Shown here in pieces: positions 8,568-16,184 of a stretch of DNA of 64,000 bases. The notes below the pieces were generated by a model. The model had not been told where the DNA came from. It did not search any database and worked only from the letters and a program-made list of their open reading frames with translations. This stretch comes from Kitasatospora phosalacinea (GTDB lineage: Bacteria > Actinomycetota > Actinomycetes > Streptomycetales > Streptomycetaceae): contig NZ_BSSA01000019.1 of assembly GCF_030268885.1 (NCBI RefSeq), positions 88,677 through 152,676 on the forward strand. Reading direction: 5' to 3'. Each line of letters opens with the position of its first letter. Positions within the stretch are counted from its first letter, which is position 1. The position numbers and the translations under genes were made by a program.

Positions 8568-9535
8568 CGCCCGACCACCGGGGCGCCCCGGGGCCCGGGT
8601 CGCCGACGGCGCCCCCGGGGCCCGCCGGACCGCCCCCGGCCACCGGACCGGACCGGGTGCCGTGGCAGCGGATCGCCGTGGACGTACCGGGCCTGGAGTT
8701 CGAGGCCCGGCCGCCCAGCCAGTACGCCTTCGACTTCCCCGACAGCGAGTGCGAGGGCTGGTCCACCGACCGGCTCACCCTGCGGTTCGCCTCCGTCCGC
8801 GGCGCCAAGCACCGCTACTACCGGCAGCCGCGCCAGGACGCGGTGCGCGCCGCGGTGCACGAGGCCACCGGCAGCATCGTCTTCGCGGTCGCCGACGGCG
8901 TCTCCAGCGCCGCCGAGTCCCACCAGGGCGCCGTCGAGGCGTGCCGGGCCGCCGTCGAACGCATCCTGCACCTGCTCGACCGGGGCGCGCAGCGGCTGGA
9001 CGGCGCCGACGTCGCGGCCCACGCCGCGGAACGGCTGCGCGAACTGGCACGGTGGCGGCTCGGCGTCGCCCTGCCGCAGGCGGCCGAGGTGGCCCGGCTG
9101 TACGCGACCACCCTGGTGGCGGGGGCGGTCCGGACCGCGGGCGACGTCCTGGAGGCCGAACTGTTCCGGGTCGGCGACTCCGGGGCGTGGCTCCTCGACC
9201 GGGCGGGCGGCGGCTACCGTCCGCTGTTCGGCGGCAAGGCCGTACCGGGCACCCCGCTGGTCAGCAACGCGGTCTCCCCGCTCCCCCTGGTCCCCGACCG
9301 GCCGGAGACCGCGGTCGGACGGCTGGCCGAGCCGTGGACGCTGCTGGTCGGCACCGACGGGTTCGGCGACCCGCTCGGCGAGGGCGACGGCCGGGTGGGC
9401 GAGCTGTTCGCCCGCCAACTCGCCTCTCCCCCTCCGCCGTTGTGGCTGGGCCACGTACTGGACTTCACCCGGGAGACCTTCGACGACGACCGCACCCTGC
9501 TGGCGGTCTGGCCGCGGGCCGAGGGAGCGAGGTGA
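8564..9535 (+). CDS. PP2C-type protein serine/threonine phosphatase
   Basis: 323 aa. An N-terminal Pro/Gly-rich stretch of about 35 residues precedes a PP2C domain with all metal-binding landmarks: VADGVSSA (first Asp-Gly), ATTLVAGAV, VGDSGAWLL, VGTDGFGD and DDDRTLLAVW at the C-terminus. It should remove phosphate from Ser/Thr residues in a Mn/Mg-dependent manner, presumably opposing the kinase encoded directly after it. The GTG start overlaps the vWA stop and the stop overlaps the kinase GTG, so the three products are probably made in fixed ratio. No signal peptide or membrane segment; acts in the cytoplasm. Confidence 0.88.
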   Translation: MTPDHRGAPGPGSPTAPPGPAGPPPATGPDRVPWQRIAVDVPGLEFEARPPSQYAFDFPDSECEGWSTDRLTLRFASVRGAKHRYYRQPRQDAVRAAVHEATGSIVFAVADGVSSAAESHQGAVEACRAAVERILHLLDRGAQRLDGADVAAHAAERLRELARWRLGVALPQAAEVARLYATTLVAGAVRTAGDVLEAELFRVGDSGAWLLDRAGGGYRPLFGGKAVPGTPLVSNAVSPLPLVPDRPETAVGRLAEPWTLLVGTDGFGDPLGEGDGRVGELFARQLASPPPPLWLGHVLDFTRETFDDDRTLLAVWPRAEGAR

Positions 9536-11565
9536 GCACGCAACCGACCGCCCCGGTCGAGTTCGCCGCGCTGGCCCTGGACGGGGAACTCGGCCGGGGC
9601 GGCCAGGGATCGGTCCACCGGGTGCGCAACAGGCGCATCAACGAGTCGGCGGCCGACGGCGGCTGGGAGGTCGTCTACAAGGAGTACGCCCCCGCGGTGC
9701 TGCCGCAGGTGGACGCCGCCGCACTGGCCGCCGCGGTCGCCCTGCCCGGGCGGCTGACCGGCGAACAGGGGCGCTGGCTGTGCGAGAAGACCGCCTGGCC
9801 GGCCGCCGTGGTCCGGCGCGGCGGACGGACGTGCGGGTTCCTGATGCGGTCCGTCCCCGACCGCTTCCGCTTCACGCTGCGGACCCTGGCGACCGGCCAC
9901 CAGGGACCGCCCCGGCTCGCCACCCTGGAGTACCTCCTCAACGAGGACGCCTACGTCACCGGGATCGGACTGACCGTCACCGACCGGGACCGGCTGCTGC
10001 TGCTCGCCGACCTCGCGACCACCCTCGACCGGCTGCACCGCTTCGGCGTCACCGTCGGCGACCTCTCGCCGAAGAACCTGCTCTTCGCCCTCGCGCCGCA
10101 GCCCGAGTGCTTCCTCATCGACTGCGACGCGGCCCGCACCGACGGTGCGACGGTGCTGCCGCAGGCCGAGACCCCGGACTGGCACGTCCCCGCGGGCGAG
10201 GAACGGGCGACCCGGCACAGCGACACCTACAAGCTCGGCCTGCTCGCCGTCCGCCTCTTCGCCCGCGACCAGAGCACGACCGACCCGGCCGCGCTGACGG
10301 CGGTCGACCCGGCCCTCGGCGCCCTGGCCCGTGCCTCGCTCGGGACGGACCCGGCCGCCCGGCCGACGCCCGCCGCCTGGGCCGAGCAACTGACCTCGGC
10401 GTCGGGCCGGTTGAAGCCCGGCCACGGGCCCGGCGCGGCCGGTGGGGCCAGTGGGGCGAAACCGAAACCGAAACCGAAGTCGAAGCCCAGGCCGAAACCC
10501 GGGCCGAAGCCGCCGACCGGGTCGGCCGCCCCGCGGCCGCGCGCCACCAGCGGTGCGGCTCCGGCGAGTTCGTCAGGTCCGGCGGGCTCGGCTGGCTCGG
10601 CGGGCCCGGCAGCGGGCGGCACCGGGGCGGGCAGCACGGCGGCCGGGGTCGGCAAGGTGCTCGTCGCCGTGGCCGCCGTCGTGGCAGCGCTGCTGTTCGT
10701 GGCCCACCGTGACGACTCCCGTCCGGCGGACTCCCGCCCGGCCGCCGACAGCCGTCCGCTGACGGTCAGTCACCCGGCGCGCTCGGCCCCGCAGCCCGAC
10801 CCGGCCTCCAGCAGCACCCGCCCGAGGACCCCGACCCCGACGCCCACTCCGACCCCGACCCCGACCCCGACGCCCACCCCGAGCCCGAGCCCGACCGATC
10901 CGGTCGCCACCGCGGACGTCGGCGACTGCTTCTTCGACACCGGGACCAGCGGGCACGCCGACCTCACCCCGACCACCTGCACCCCCGGGGCGTTCGAGGT
11001 CGTCCGGATCAACGAGGACAGCACCGACCTGGACGGCTGCGCCCACGTGCCCGGCAACGACGAGAGCGTCAGCTCCGAGCGGTACTCGCGGGTCCTGTGC
11101 CTCAGCTACCGGAGCCCGGGCGGGGACTCCTACCACGCCGGGCCGGGCGACTGCGTCTTCGGGCCGAACGGCGCGGGCCCGTGGTCGCTGCTGTCCTGCC
11201 GGACCGGCGCCTTCAAGGTCCTGGCCGTCTACCACGGCACCAGCGACCACTCCCGGTGCGACGGCTGGCCCCACTACAACCAGTGGCGGACCGTCCCCGG
11301 TCCCCGGGGCGCCGACCGGGACGTCCTGCAGTGCCTGTCCATGGTGTTCCCCGACGACGCGGGCTACGCCACCGTCCGCGAGTGCCTGTCCAAGTCGGGC
11401 TCCACCTTCACCGACGTGGGCAGCTGCGACCGCTCCAACGTCTACGTCACCGGCCGCACCAGTACGCCCAACTACCCGGCGTTCTGCGGCCAGGACGCCT
11501 CCACCTACTGGCGCTCCAACGAGTTCCCCGACCTCGGCTACACCGTCTGCTGGCGCTGGCGCTGA
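9532..11565 (+). CDS. transmembrane Ser/Thr-type kinase with LppU-like ectodomain
   Basis: 677 aa. Residues about 15-290 are a divergent protein kinase: Gly loop GELGRGGQGSVH, ATP lysine VVYKEYA, catalytic loop VGDLSPKNLLF in place of HRDLKPEN, and IDCDAA in place of DFG; Lys and both Asp are kept. A Lys/Pro linker, one membrane helix (about 373-391, VLVAVAAVVAALLFVAH) and a Thr-Pro stalk (about 433-453) follow. The roughly 215-residue ectodomain contains about three copies of a VGDC-x(n)-C-x(n)-FxVV-x(n)-C-x(n)-LCL unit resembling LppU-type domains. The family architecture is receptor kinase-like: the outside domain would sense, the inside domain phosphorylates. Third member of the vWA-PP2C-kinase triad, with a GTGA overlap to PP2C. 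Confidence 0.85.
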   Translation: MSTQPTAPVEFAALALDGELGRGGQGSVHRVRNRRINESAADGGWEVVYKEYAPAVLPQVDAAALAAAVALPGRLTGEQGRWLCEKTAWPAAVVRRGGRTCGFLMRSVPDRFRFTLRTLATGHQGPPRLATLEYLLNEDAYVTGIGLTVTDRDRLLLLADLATTLDRLHRFGVTVGDLSPKNLLFALAPQPECFLIDCDAARTDGATVLPQAETPDWHVPAGEERATRHSDTYKLGLLAVRLFARDQSTTDPAALTAVDPALGALARASLGTDPAARPTPAAWAEQLTSASGRLKPGHGPGAAGGASGAKPKPKPKSKPRPKPGPKPPTGSAAPRPRATSGAAPASSSGPAGSAGSAGPAAGGTGAGSTAAGVGKVLVAVAAVVAALLFVAHRDDSRPADSRPAADSRPLTVSHPARSAPQPDPASSSTRPRTPTPTPTPTPTPTPTPTPSPSPTDPVATADVGDCFFDTGTSGHADLTPTTCTPGAFEVVRINEDSTDLDGCAHVPGNDESVSSERYSRVLCLSYRSPGGDSYHAGPGDCVFGPNGAGPWSLLSCRTGAFKVLAVYHGTSDHSRCDGWPHYNQWRTVPGPRGADRDVLQCLSMVFPDDAGYATVRECLSKSGSTFTDVGSCDRSNVYVTGRTSTPNYPAFCGQDASTYWRSNEFPDLGYTVCWRWR

Positions 11566-11621
11566 CCCGCCGCGCGGCGACCGATCCACCCTCCCACCGA
11601 ACAGACTCCGAAGGACCTGAC

Positions 11622-11849
11622 ATGGCATACCGCTACCGGTGCGGCGAGTGCGGCTTCAAGACCTCCTGGGGCACCGAGTCCCAGGGCGAGCGGGCCCAGA
11701 TCGCGCACTACGCCGACCGCCACCCCGACCTGTACCCCGGCGGGACGGTCGAGACCAACGGCAAGGACCCGTCCGGCGGCATCGGCTGCCTCGGCGTCCT
11801 CGCCGTGCTCTTCCTGCTGTTCGTCCTCGCCGTCTCGTGCAGCCGGTGA
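11622..11849 (+). CDS. small membrane zinc-ribbon peptide
   Basis: 75 aa. The N-terminus has a C-x-x-C pair followed by two spaced histidines (YRCGECGFKTSW, then IAHYADRHP), a zinc-finger-like pattern. The C-terminus is one hydrophobic helix (GCLGVLAVLFLLFVLAVSC), so the metal-binding part probably lies on the cytoplasmic face. The ATG has GAAGGA seven bases upstream. It sits 56 bp after the kinase gene and 37 bp before the PknH-like gene in the same operon. Zinc-ribbon partners are known companions of TerY-P systems; whether this one is such a partner is inference. Confidence 0.75.
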   Translation: MAYRYRCGECGFKTSWGTESQGERAQIAHYADRHPDLYPGGTVETNGKDPSGGIGCLGVLAVLFLLFVLAVSCSR

Positions 11850-11886
11850 ACGGCGCCGACCCGAACACCGCGACCCGGAGGACGTC

Positions 11887-12855
11887 ATGACGGAGCACTA
11901 CGGGAGCCGGCCCCCGGCCGCACCGACACCGCCCACCTGGCAGCAGACACCGCGCGCGGTGCCGCCCCGGCTCGGCCGCGGCGGCGGCTCGGCGGCGGCG
12001 CCGTCCACGCCGTCCACGCAACCGGCGGCCGGGGCGGGCGGCCCACAACCCGCGGCCGGAACGAGCAGCACGCAAGCGGCTGTTGGGGCGGGCGGCCCAC
12101 AACCCGCTGCCGGAACGGGCGGCACGCAACCACCGGCCGCGCCGGTACCGCCGTCCGGGGTGCGGGGGGCGCGGCGGGGAGCCGGGGTGCTGCGCCACTG
12201 GCGGCTGCTGGTGGCCGCGGTGGTGCCCTGCCTCCTGCTGGCCGGTGCCGGGTGGTGGTTCTGGCCGCAGCAGCCGACGGGCCGCCCTCCGCACATCGCC
12301 GCGGGGACCGTCCAGGCGGACCTGCTCGACGCCGACGAGGTCAGCAGGCTCGCCGGAACGGCGCTGGTGGCCGGTCCCCGGTCGGACCGGCCCCACGCAC
12401 CGCTCGCCACGGCCCCGGCGGACTGCGCCGTCGCCGCCGGGCCGACCACGCAGTCGGTCTACGGGCAGGCGTGGAAGGCGTTCCTGTCCGCGACCTACCA
12501 GGACGCCGCGGGCTCGGGCAGCTACACCGTCAACCAGGTGATCGGCGTGTTCCCGGACGGCGCGAAGGCGACCGCCGCCTTCCGCACGCTCGCCGACGGC
12601 TTCGCCAAGTGCCCCTCCTCGACCCTCACCGACCAGGCCGGACGCACCTCGAAGTGGACCTACACGGCGCACCCCGCCTCCGAGGTCGCGGTGGCGTGGA
12701 CCGCCGCGCAGGGCGAGGCCGCGAACTGGGCCTGCTACCACCAGGCCCGGGTGAAGGGCGCCAGCCTGATACAGGTCGCGGTCTGCCAGGCCGGTGACGG
12801 CGGGCCGACCGCCTTCATGATCACCGACGAGCTCACCGGCCGGGTGACCGGATGA
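11887..12855 (+). CDS. membrane-anchored PknH-like extracellular sensor domain protein
   Basis: 322 aa. A Pro/Ala/Gly-rich cytoplasmic N-terminus of about 95 residues contains two tandem 18-residue repeats. One membrane helix follows (LLVAAVVPCLLLAGAGWWFW), then an external domain of about 190 residues. This resembles the PknH C-terminal sensor fold: conserved Cys pairs (PADCAVAAGP, GFAKCPSS, ANWACYHQ, VAVCQAGDG) and the typical VYGQAWKAF and VNQVIGVFPDGAKATAAF segments. In mycobacterial PknH this domain is fused to the kinase; here it is a separate subunit next to a kinase that has another ectodomain. Strong GGAGG site before the ATG. Its end overlaps the nuclease-like gene as ATGA. Confidence 0.75.
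   Translation: MTEHYGSRPPAAPTPPTWQQTPRAVPPRLGRGGGSAAAPSTPSTQPAAGAGGPQPAAGTSSTQAAVGAGGPQPAAGTGGTQPPAAPVPPSGVRGARRGAGVLRHWRLLVAAVVPCLLLAGAGWWFWPQQPTGRPPHIAAGTVQADLLDADEVSRLAGTALVAGPRSDRPHAPLATAPADCAVAAGPTTQSVYGQAWKAFLSATYQDAAGSGSYTVNQVIGVFPDGAKATAAFRTLADGFAKCPSSTLTDQAGRTSKWTYTAHPASEVAVAWTAAQGEAANWACYHQARVKGASLIQVAVCQAGDGGPTAFMITDELTGRVTG
12031..12138 (+). repeat. 54-bp tandem direct repeat, two copies
   Basis: Units starting at 12031 and 12085 encode the repeated GAGGPQPAAGT stretch in the cytoplasmic N-terminus of the PknH-like sensor protein. The copies are nearly identical at the DNA level, so the repeat is probably recent and variable in number. Confidence 0.75.
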
Positions 12856-14720
12856 CCGCGCCCTCGCACCCGGCGGCCTCGCCCCCGGCGCCCCCGCAGC
12901 CGGCGACCGTGCGCCGCCGCCGGACGCTCCCCCGGGTCCTGCGCCCCGTGCTGCTGGCGCTGCTGGCGCTCCTGGCTCCGGTCGTCGCCGCAGGAGCGCA
13001 GACCGTCGCGGCGACCGCGGCCGCGGCGGCGACGGCGCAGGCGGGCACGCTCGCCTCCGTTCCCCTGACGGCACCGCGGGGGTTCGAGGCCGCCCTGGCG
13101 GCCGAGCTGGCGGAGGTCGCGGACGCGAACCGGCAGGCCGAGGAGCTGGCGCAGCAGGAGAAGGAGGTGGTCGCCGAGGCGGAGCGGATCACGAAGGAGG
13201 CCGCCGCCATCGAGGACGGCAAGGCCGCGCTCAACGCCAGGGTGGCCGAGGTGAACCAGGAGATCAGCAGCCACAACGAGCGTGCGCGGGCCGTGGCGGA
13301 CGAGATCGCCGCCCACAACGCCAGGCAGGGCACGGCCGGATCAGCCGGCGAGGTCGCCGCCTTCAACGCCGAGGCGGACCGACTGGACGCCCGACGGGAC
13401 CAGGAGAACGCCGTGGACGACAGGATCCAGGGCGAGGAGAGCCAGATCCAGCAGGAGGCCGACCAGATCGACGCCCGGTCCTCCCAACTCGACAGCGCCG
13501 CCCGGGCCAACGACGGGAAGGCCGCCGACCTCACGACGAGGGAACAGCAACTCCAGTCCCGCAAGCAGCAGTTGCTCGCGCAGATGGCGCAGGCGGTTCA
13601 GAGCTTCGCCGCCGTCCCGTCGAACCCGGCAGCCGCCATGGACCAGGGCGGTGACGCGCCCGCTCCGGCCCCGCAAACCGGCAACCGGCTCACCGGACAG
13701 GACGAGGACACCGGCGACCGCCCCTACCGCAGGCCGCAGGCCGCCGCGCTGACGCAGTACGCGGAGCAGCACGGCACCACCGTCGACCCCCGCCCCGGCA
13801 CGGCGTACCTGACGCCCGACGCCGTCCGGCGGCTCTCCCCCGCGCAGGCCGCCGCCCTCGGCAGCCCGGCCGTCAGCTACGACGGGCTGGTCCGCAAGCC
13901 CGACGGGCACTACACGGCGCTCCGGGTGCGGGCCCCGTCCGACGCCGCTGCCCCGGCTCCGGCGCCGTCCCCGTCCCCGTCACCGTCCCCGTCTCCGTCA
14001 CCGTCACTGTCCCCGTCTCCGTCTACGGTGGTCTTCGGATCCGGTGGGCTGGTCGTGCACCTCGACGGCGCGCAGCTCCCCGTCGACGAGGTCACCACGG
14101 TCGAGGAGGCCCCCGCCCCGGGGGAGGACGCCGCTCGGCGCGTCCCCACCTGCAAGGACCTGAAGCCCGGGGGAGCCGTGGACCTGAACGGCGGCGGATG
14201 GGTCGACTACCTGCCGTCGGACGCCCAGGGCCGCAACCGGGGCGTCAGGTCCTGCCTCCAGGGGACGCCCGACCGGAAGAGGGGGGAGGAGGCGTCCAAG
14301 GCCGGCAACATCCGGGGCTGGACCGCCGCCCTGGCGCGGGCCGCCGCCCTCGGGTTCACCGCCTCGGAGAACGCCGTCGCCCGCTGCCACTCGGTGCCGA
14401 GCCTGGCCGGCGGAACGGCGGACGAGCGGAACCTGACGCCGTGCTTCCAGCTGGGGGCCAACATCAACCAGGCGACCGGCGGCACCATCACCAACAGCAT
14501 GCGGTCCTTCGAGCGGATAGCCGAGAGCCGCATGCCCCAGGGCTACGTGCTGTACGACGTGCGCCCGGAGTACGACAACCCCGGCAGCACCATTCCCTGG
14601 GCGTGGGACATGTCGCTCGACGCGTGGGACGCCACCACCGGGGCGGGCACGGGCCCCGAATCGACGGTCGTGGAGAACGCGCGCTACGGCCCGACCGGAC
14701 TGGTGAACCTGGGGAAGTAG
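12852..14720 (+). CDS. secreted coiled-coil protein with C-terminal EndoNS-type nuclease-like domain
   Basis: 622 aa. Signal peptide (LLALLALLAPVVAAGAQTVAA), then a long heptad-rich coiled coil (about residues 75-265, many E/Q/A) and a Pro/Ser linker (about 365-395). The C-terminal domain of about 180 residues resembles the ββα-metal nuclease domains (DNA/RNA non-specific endonuclease type) found in polymorphic toxins: ARCHSVPSLAGG near residue 510 in the place of R-x-H, DERNLTPCF with the conserved Asn, a second Asn (GANINQ), SFERIAE, and GYVLYDVRPEYDN. The usual Leu after the His is replaced. No immunity gene follows. ATGA overlap with the sensor gene; last gene of the operon. Nuclease activity is inferred, not shown. 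Confidence 0.7.
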   Translation: MTAPSHPAASPPAPPQPATVRRRRTLPRVLRPVLLALLALLAPVVAAGAQTVAATAAAAATAQAGTLASVPLTAPRGFEAALAAELAEVADANRQAEELAQQEKEVVAEAERITKEAAAIEDGKAALNARVAEVNQEISSHNERARAVADEIAAHNARQGTAGSAGEVAAFNAEADRLDARRDQENAVDDRIQGEESQIQQEADQIDARSSQLDSAARANDGKAADLTTREQQLQSRKQQLLAQMAQAVQSFAAVPSNPAAAMDQGGDAPAPAPQTGNRLTGQDEDTGDRPYRRPQAAALTQYAEQHGTTVDPRPGTAYLTPDAVRRLSPAQAAALGSPAVSYDGLVRKPDGHYTALRVRAPSDAAAPAPAPSPSPSPSPSPSPSLSPSPSTVVFGSGGLVVHLDGAQLPVDEVTTVEEAPAPGEDAARRVPTCKDLKPGGAVDLNGGGWVDYLPSDAQGRNRGVRSCLQGTPDRKRGEEASKAGNIRGWTAALARAAALGFTASENAVARCHSVPSLAGGTADERNLTPCFQLGANINQATGGTITNSMRSFERIAESRMPQGYVLYDVRPEYDNPGSTIPWAWDMSLDAWDATTGAGTGPESTVVENARYGPTGLVNLGK

Positions 14721-14727
14721 CCTTCGG

Positions 14728-14773
14728 CCGGAACGCCGCGCGCCCCCGCTCCCGGGAGTGCGCGGCGTTCCGG
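14728..14773. terminator. bidirectional stem-loop terminator
   Basis: Perfect 14-bp arms at 14728-14741 and 14760-14773 (CCGGAACGCCGCGC and its complement), with a small palindrome CTCCCGGGAG in the loop. It lies between the converging nuclease-like and Cip1-like genes. No T-run, which is usual for streptomycete terminators. Confidence 0.75.
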
Positions 14774-14800
14774 CGGGCTCGGGGGCCCGACTCCCCTCGC

Positions 14801-16084
14801 TCAGCAGGCGATCGGCGAGGACCCCAGGGCCACGTCGTCGTACCAGAGCGTGTCGGAGCCGTTCCCGTACGCCTCCCAGCCGAGGTCCAGGGTGACCGGG
14901 CGGGGGGCGGTGGTGCGGCTGAGCCACTGCTGGTCGATGTCGGCGGTGGGGACGCCGTCGTCGTGCAGGCCGGGCACCAGTTGGTCGTTCAGCCAGGTGT
15001 CCATGGACTGCTTGGTGGTGTCCACGGCGAAGCGGACGCAGACCCACTGGTTCACCGGCAGCGGCACGCTCTGCGACACGCCGACCGGACTCTGCGCGGG
15101 CAGCGTGGCGTCGTCGGACTCGCGGTTCCACTGCAGGGCGCCGTTCTGGCCGCCCAGGCGCAGGTGCTTGTTGCCGTTGTTCGCGTCCTCCATGGTGACC
15201 ATCGCGATGTGGTCGGCCGGCAGCGCGGTGGTGTGCCGCACCCAGTAGCGGGCGTAGACCACCGGGCCGACGGAGGACACGTTCTTCGTGGTGGCCGCGA
15301 ACACGTGGTTGCAGTAGCCGGCTTGGCCGTTGACCCGCAGCGAACGGCTGCCGCCGTGGACCACCGAGGTGTCGACCGTCACCGTGCCCGCGCCCGCGCA
15401 GTCGGGGGCGGCGACCGTCCAGTCACCGGTCAGGGCACTGCCGTTCTGGTCCTCGAAGCCCGAGCAGACCACCGCCCCGGAGCAGCCGGTGCCCCCGCCC
15501 CCGGTCGAACTCGCGCTCGGGCTGGGGCTGGAGCTGGGGCTGGAGCTGGACGAAGGGCTCGCGGACGGACTCGGGGACGCGGACGGGCTCGGGGAGGCAC
15601 TCGCGGTCGGCGAGGACGTGGGAGTGGGCGTGGGAGTCGAACCCCCTTGGCAGGAGGCCCCGTTGAAGGCGAAGTCGCCGGGGGCGGGGTTGCTGCCCGA
15701 CCAGGTGCCCTGCATCCCGAAGGACACCGAACCGCCGCTGCCGACCGTCCCGTTGTAGCTCAGGCTGCTCGCCGTGACGGCACTGCCGCTCTGGCTGACC
15801 TGCGCGTTCCAGGCCGAGGTGACCTGCTGACCGGCCGGGAACGTCCAGGTCAGCTTCCAACTGCTGACCGCCGCACCAGAGTTGGTGACGGACACCTGCG
15901 CGGTGAAGCCGCCGGTCCACTCGTTGTTCGTCCAGGAGACCTGGCAGGCCGCGCTGCCCGCGCCCCAGGCCGGAGTCGGGTGCTGGCCGAGCCCGGCCAG
16001 CACCCCGAGGACCACCGCGAGCACGGCGAACACCGCCACCGGGGCGCGCCGCCCGCCGTGCACCCGCCCGTTGCTTCGCACCAT
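14801..16084 (-). CDS. secreted CBM2 protein with Cip1-like polysaccharide-lyase fold domain
   Basis: 427 aa. A signal peptide ends near residue 41 (TPAWGAG). A family 2 cellulose-binding module (about 46-150) has the usual aromatic pattern: CQVSWTNNEWTGGFTAQVSV, SWKLTWTFPAGQQV, and the final Cys in FNGASC. After a Ser/Pro linker, the C-terminal domain (about 200-427) starts CSGAVVCSGFED and runs through SLRVNGQAGYCNHVF, YARYWVRHTT and DLGWEAYG-x-x-x-DTLWYDDVAL. This fits the Cip1-like beta-jelly-roll domain found in cellulolytic fungi and actinomycetes and related to polysaccharide lyases. It should act on plant cell-wall material outside the cell. The LPMO gene lies just upstream on the same strand. 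Confidence 0.75.
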   Translation of the reverse strand: MVRSNGRVHGGRRAPVAVFAVLAVVLGVLAGLGQHPTPAWGAGSAACQVSWTNNEWTGGFTAQVSVTNSGAAVSSWKLTWTFPAGQQVTSAWNAQVSQSGSAVTASSLSYNGTVGSGGSVSFGMQGTWSGSNPAPGDFAFNGASCQGGSTPTPTPTSSPTASASPSPSASPSPSASPSSSSSPSSSPSPSASSTGGGGTGCSGAVVCSGFEDQNGSALTGDWTVAAPDCAGAGTVTVDTSVVHGGSRSLRVNGQAGYCNHVFAATTKNVSSVGPVVYARYWVRHTTALPADHIAMVTMEDANNGNKHLRLGGQNGALQWNRESDDATLPAQSPVGVSQSVPLPVNQWVCVRFAVDTTKQSMDTWLNDQLVPGLHDDGVPTADIDQQWLSRTTAPRPVTLDLGWEAYGNGSDTLWYDDVALGSSPIAC

Positions 16085-16128
16085 GTCGAACCTCCTTGCG
16101 TCGTCGGTGCGTTCTGTGGTTCGTGCGG

Positions 16129-16177
16129 GCCCCGGGCCGGGACCGCCGCGGAGTGCACGGCGGCCCCGGCCCGGGGC
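16129..16177 (-). terminator. intercistronic hairpin between LPMO and Cip1-like genes
   Basis: Arms 16129-16148 and 16158-16177 pair over 20 bp with one mismatch around a 9-nt loop. It lies in the 100-bp gap after the LPMO stop. It may end or attenuate transcription so that the LPMO is made in excess of the Cip1-like protein, or may protect the 3' end of the LPMO message. Confidence 0.65.
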
Positions 16178-16184
16178 GCGGGGG

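Noticed and set aside
10830..10890. Short-period direct repeat, at first sight CRISPR-like
   Set aside because: It is a six-base repeat coding a Thr-Pro stalk in the kinase; there are no spacers. The Ser/Pro linkers at 13960-14030, 15500-15640 and 16500-16640 are of the same kind.
7863..14720. Reading the vWA-PP2C-kinase operon as a classical tellurium-resistance locus
   Set aside because: No TerD/TerZ, TerB or TerC homologue is present; only the triad part is shared, so I do not call it ter.
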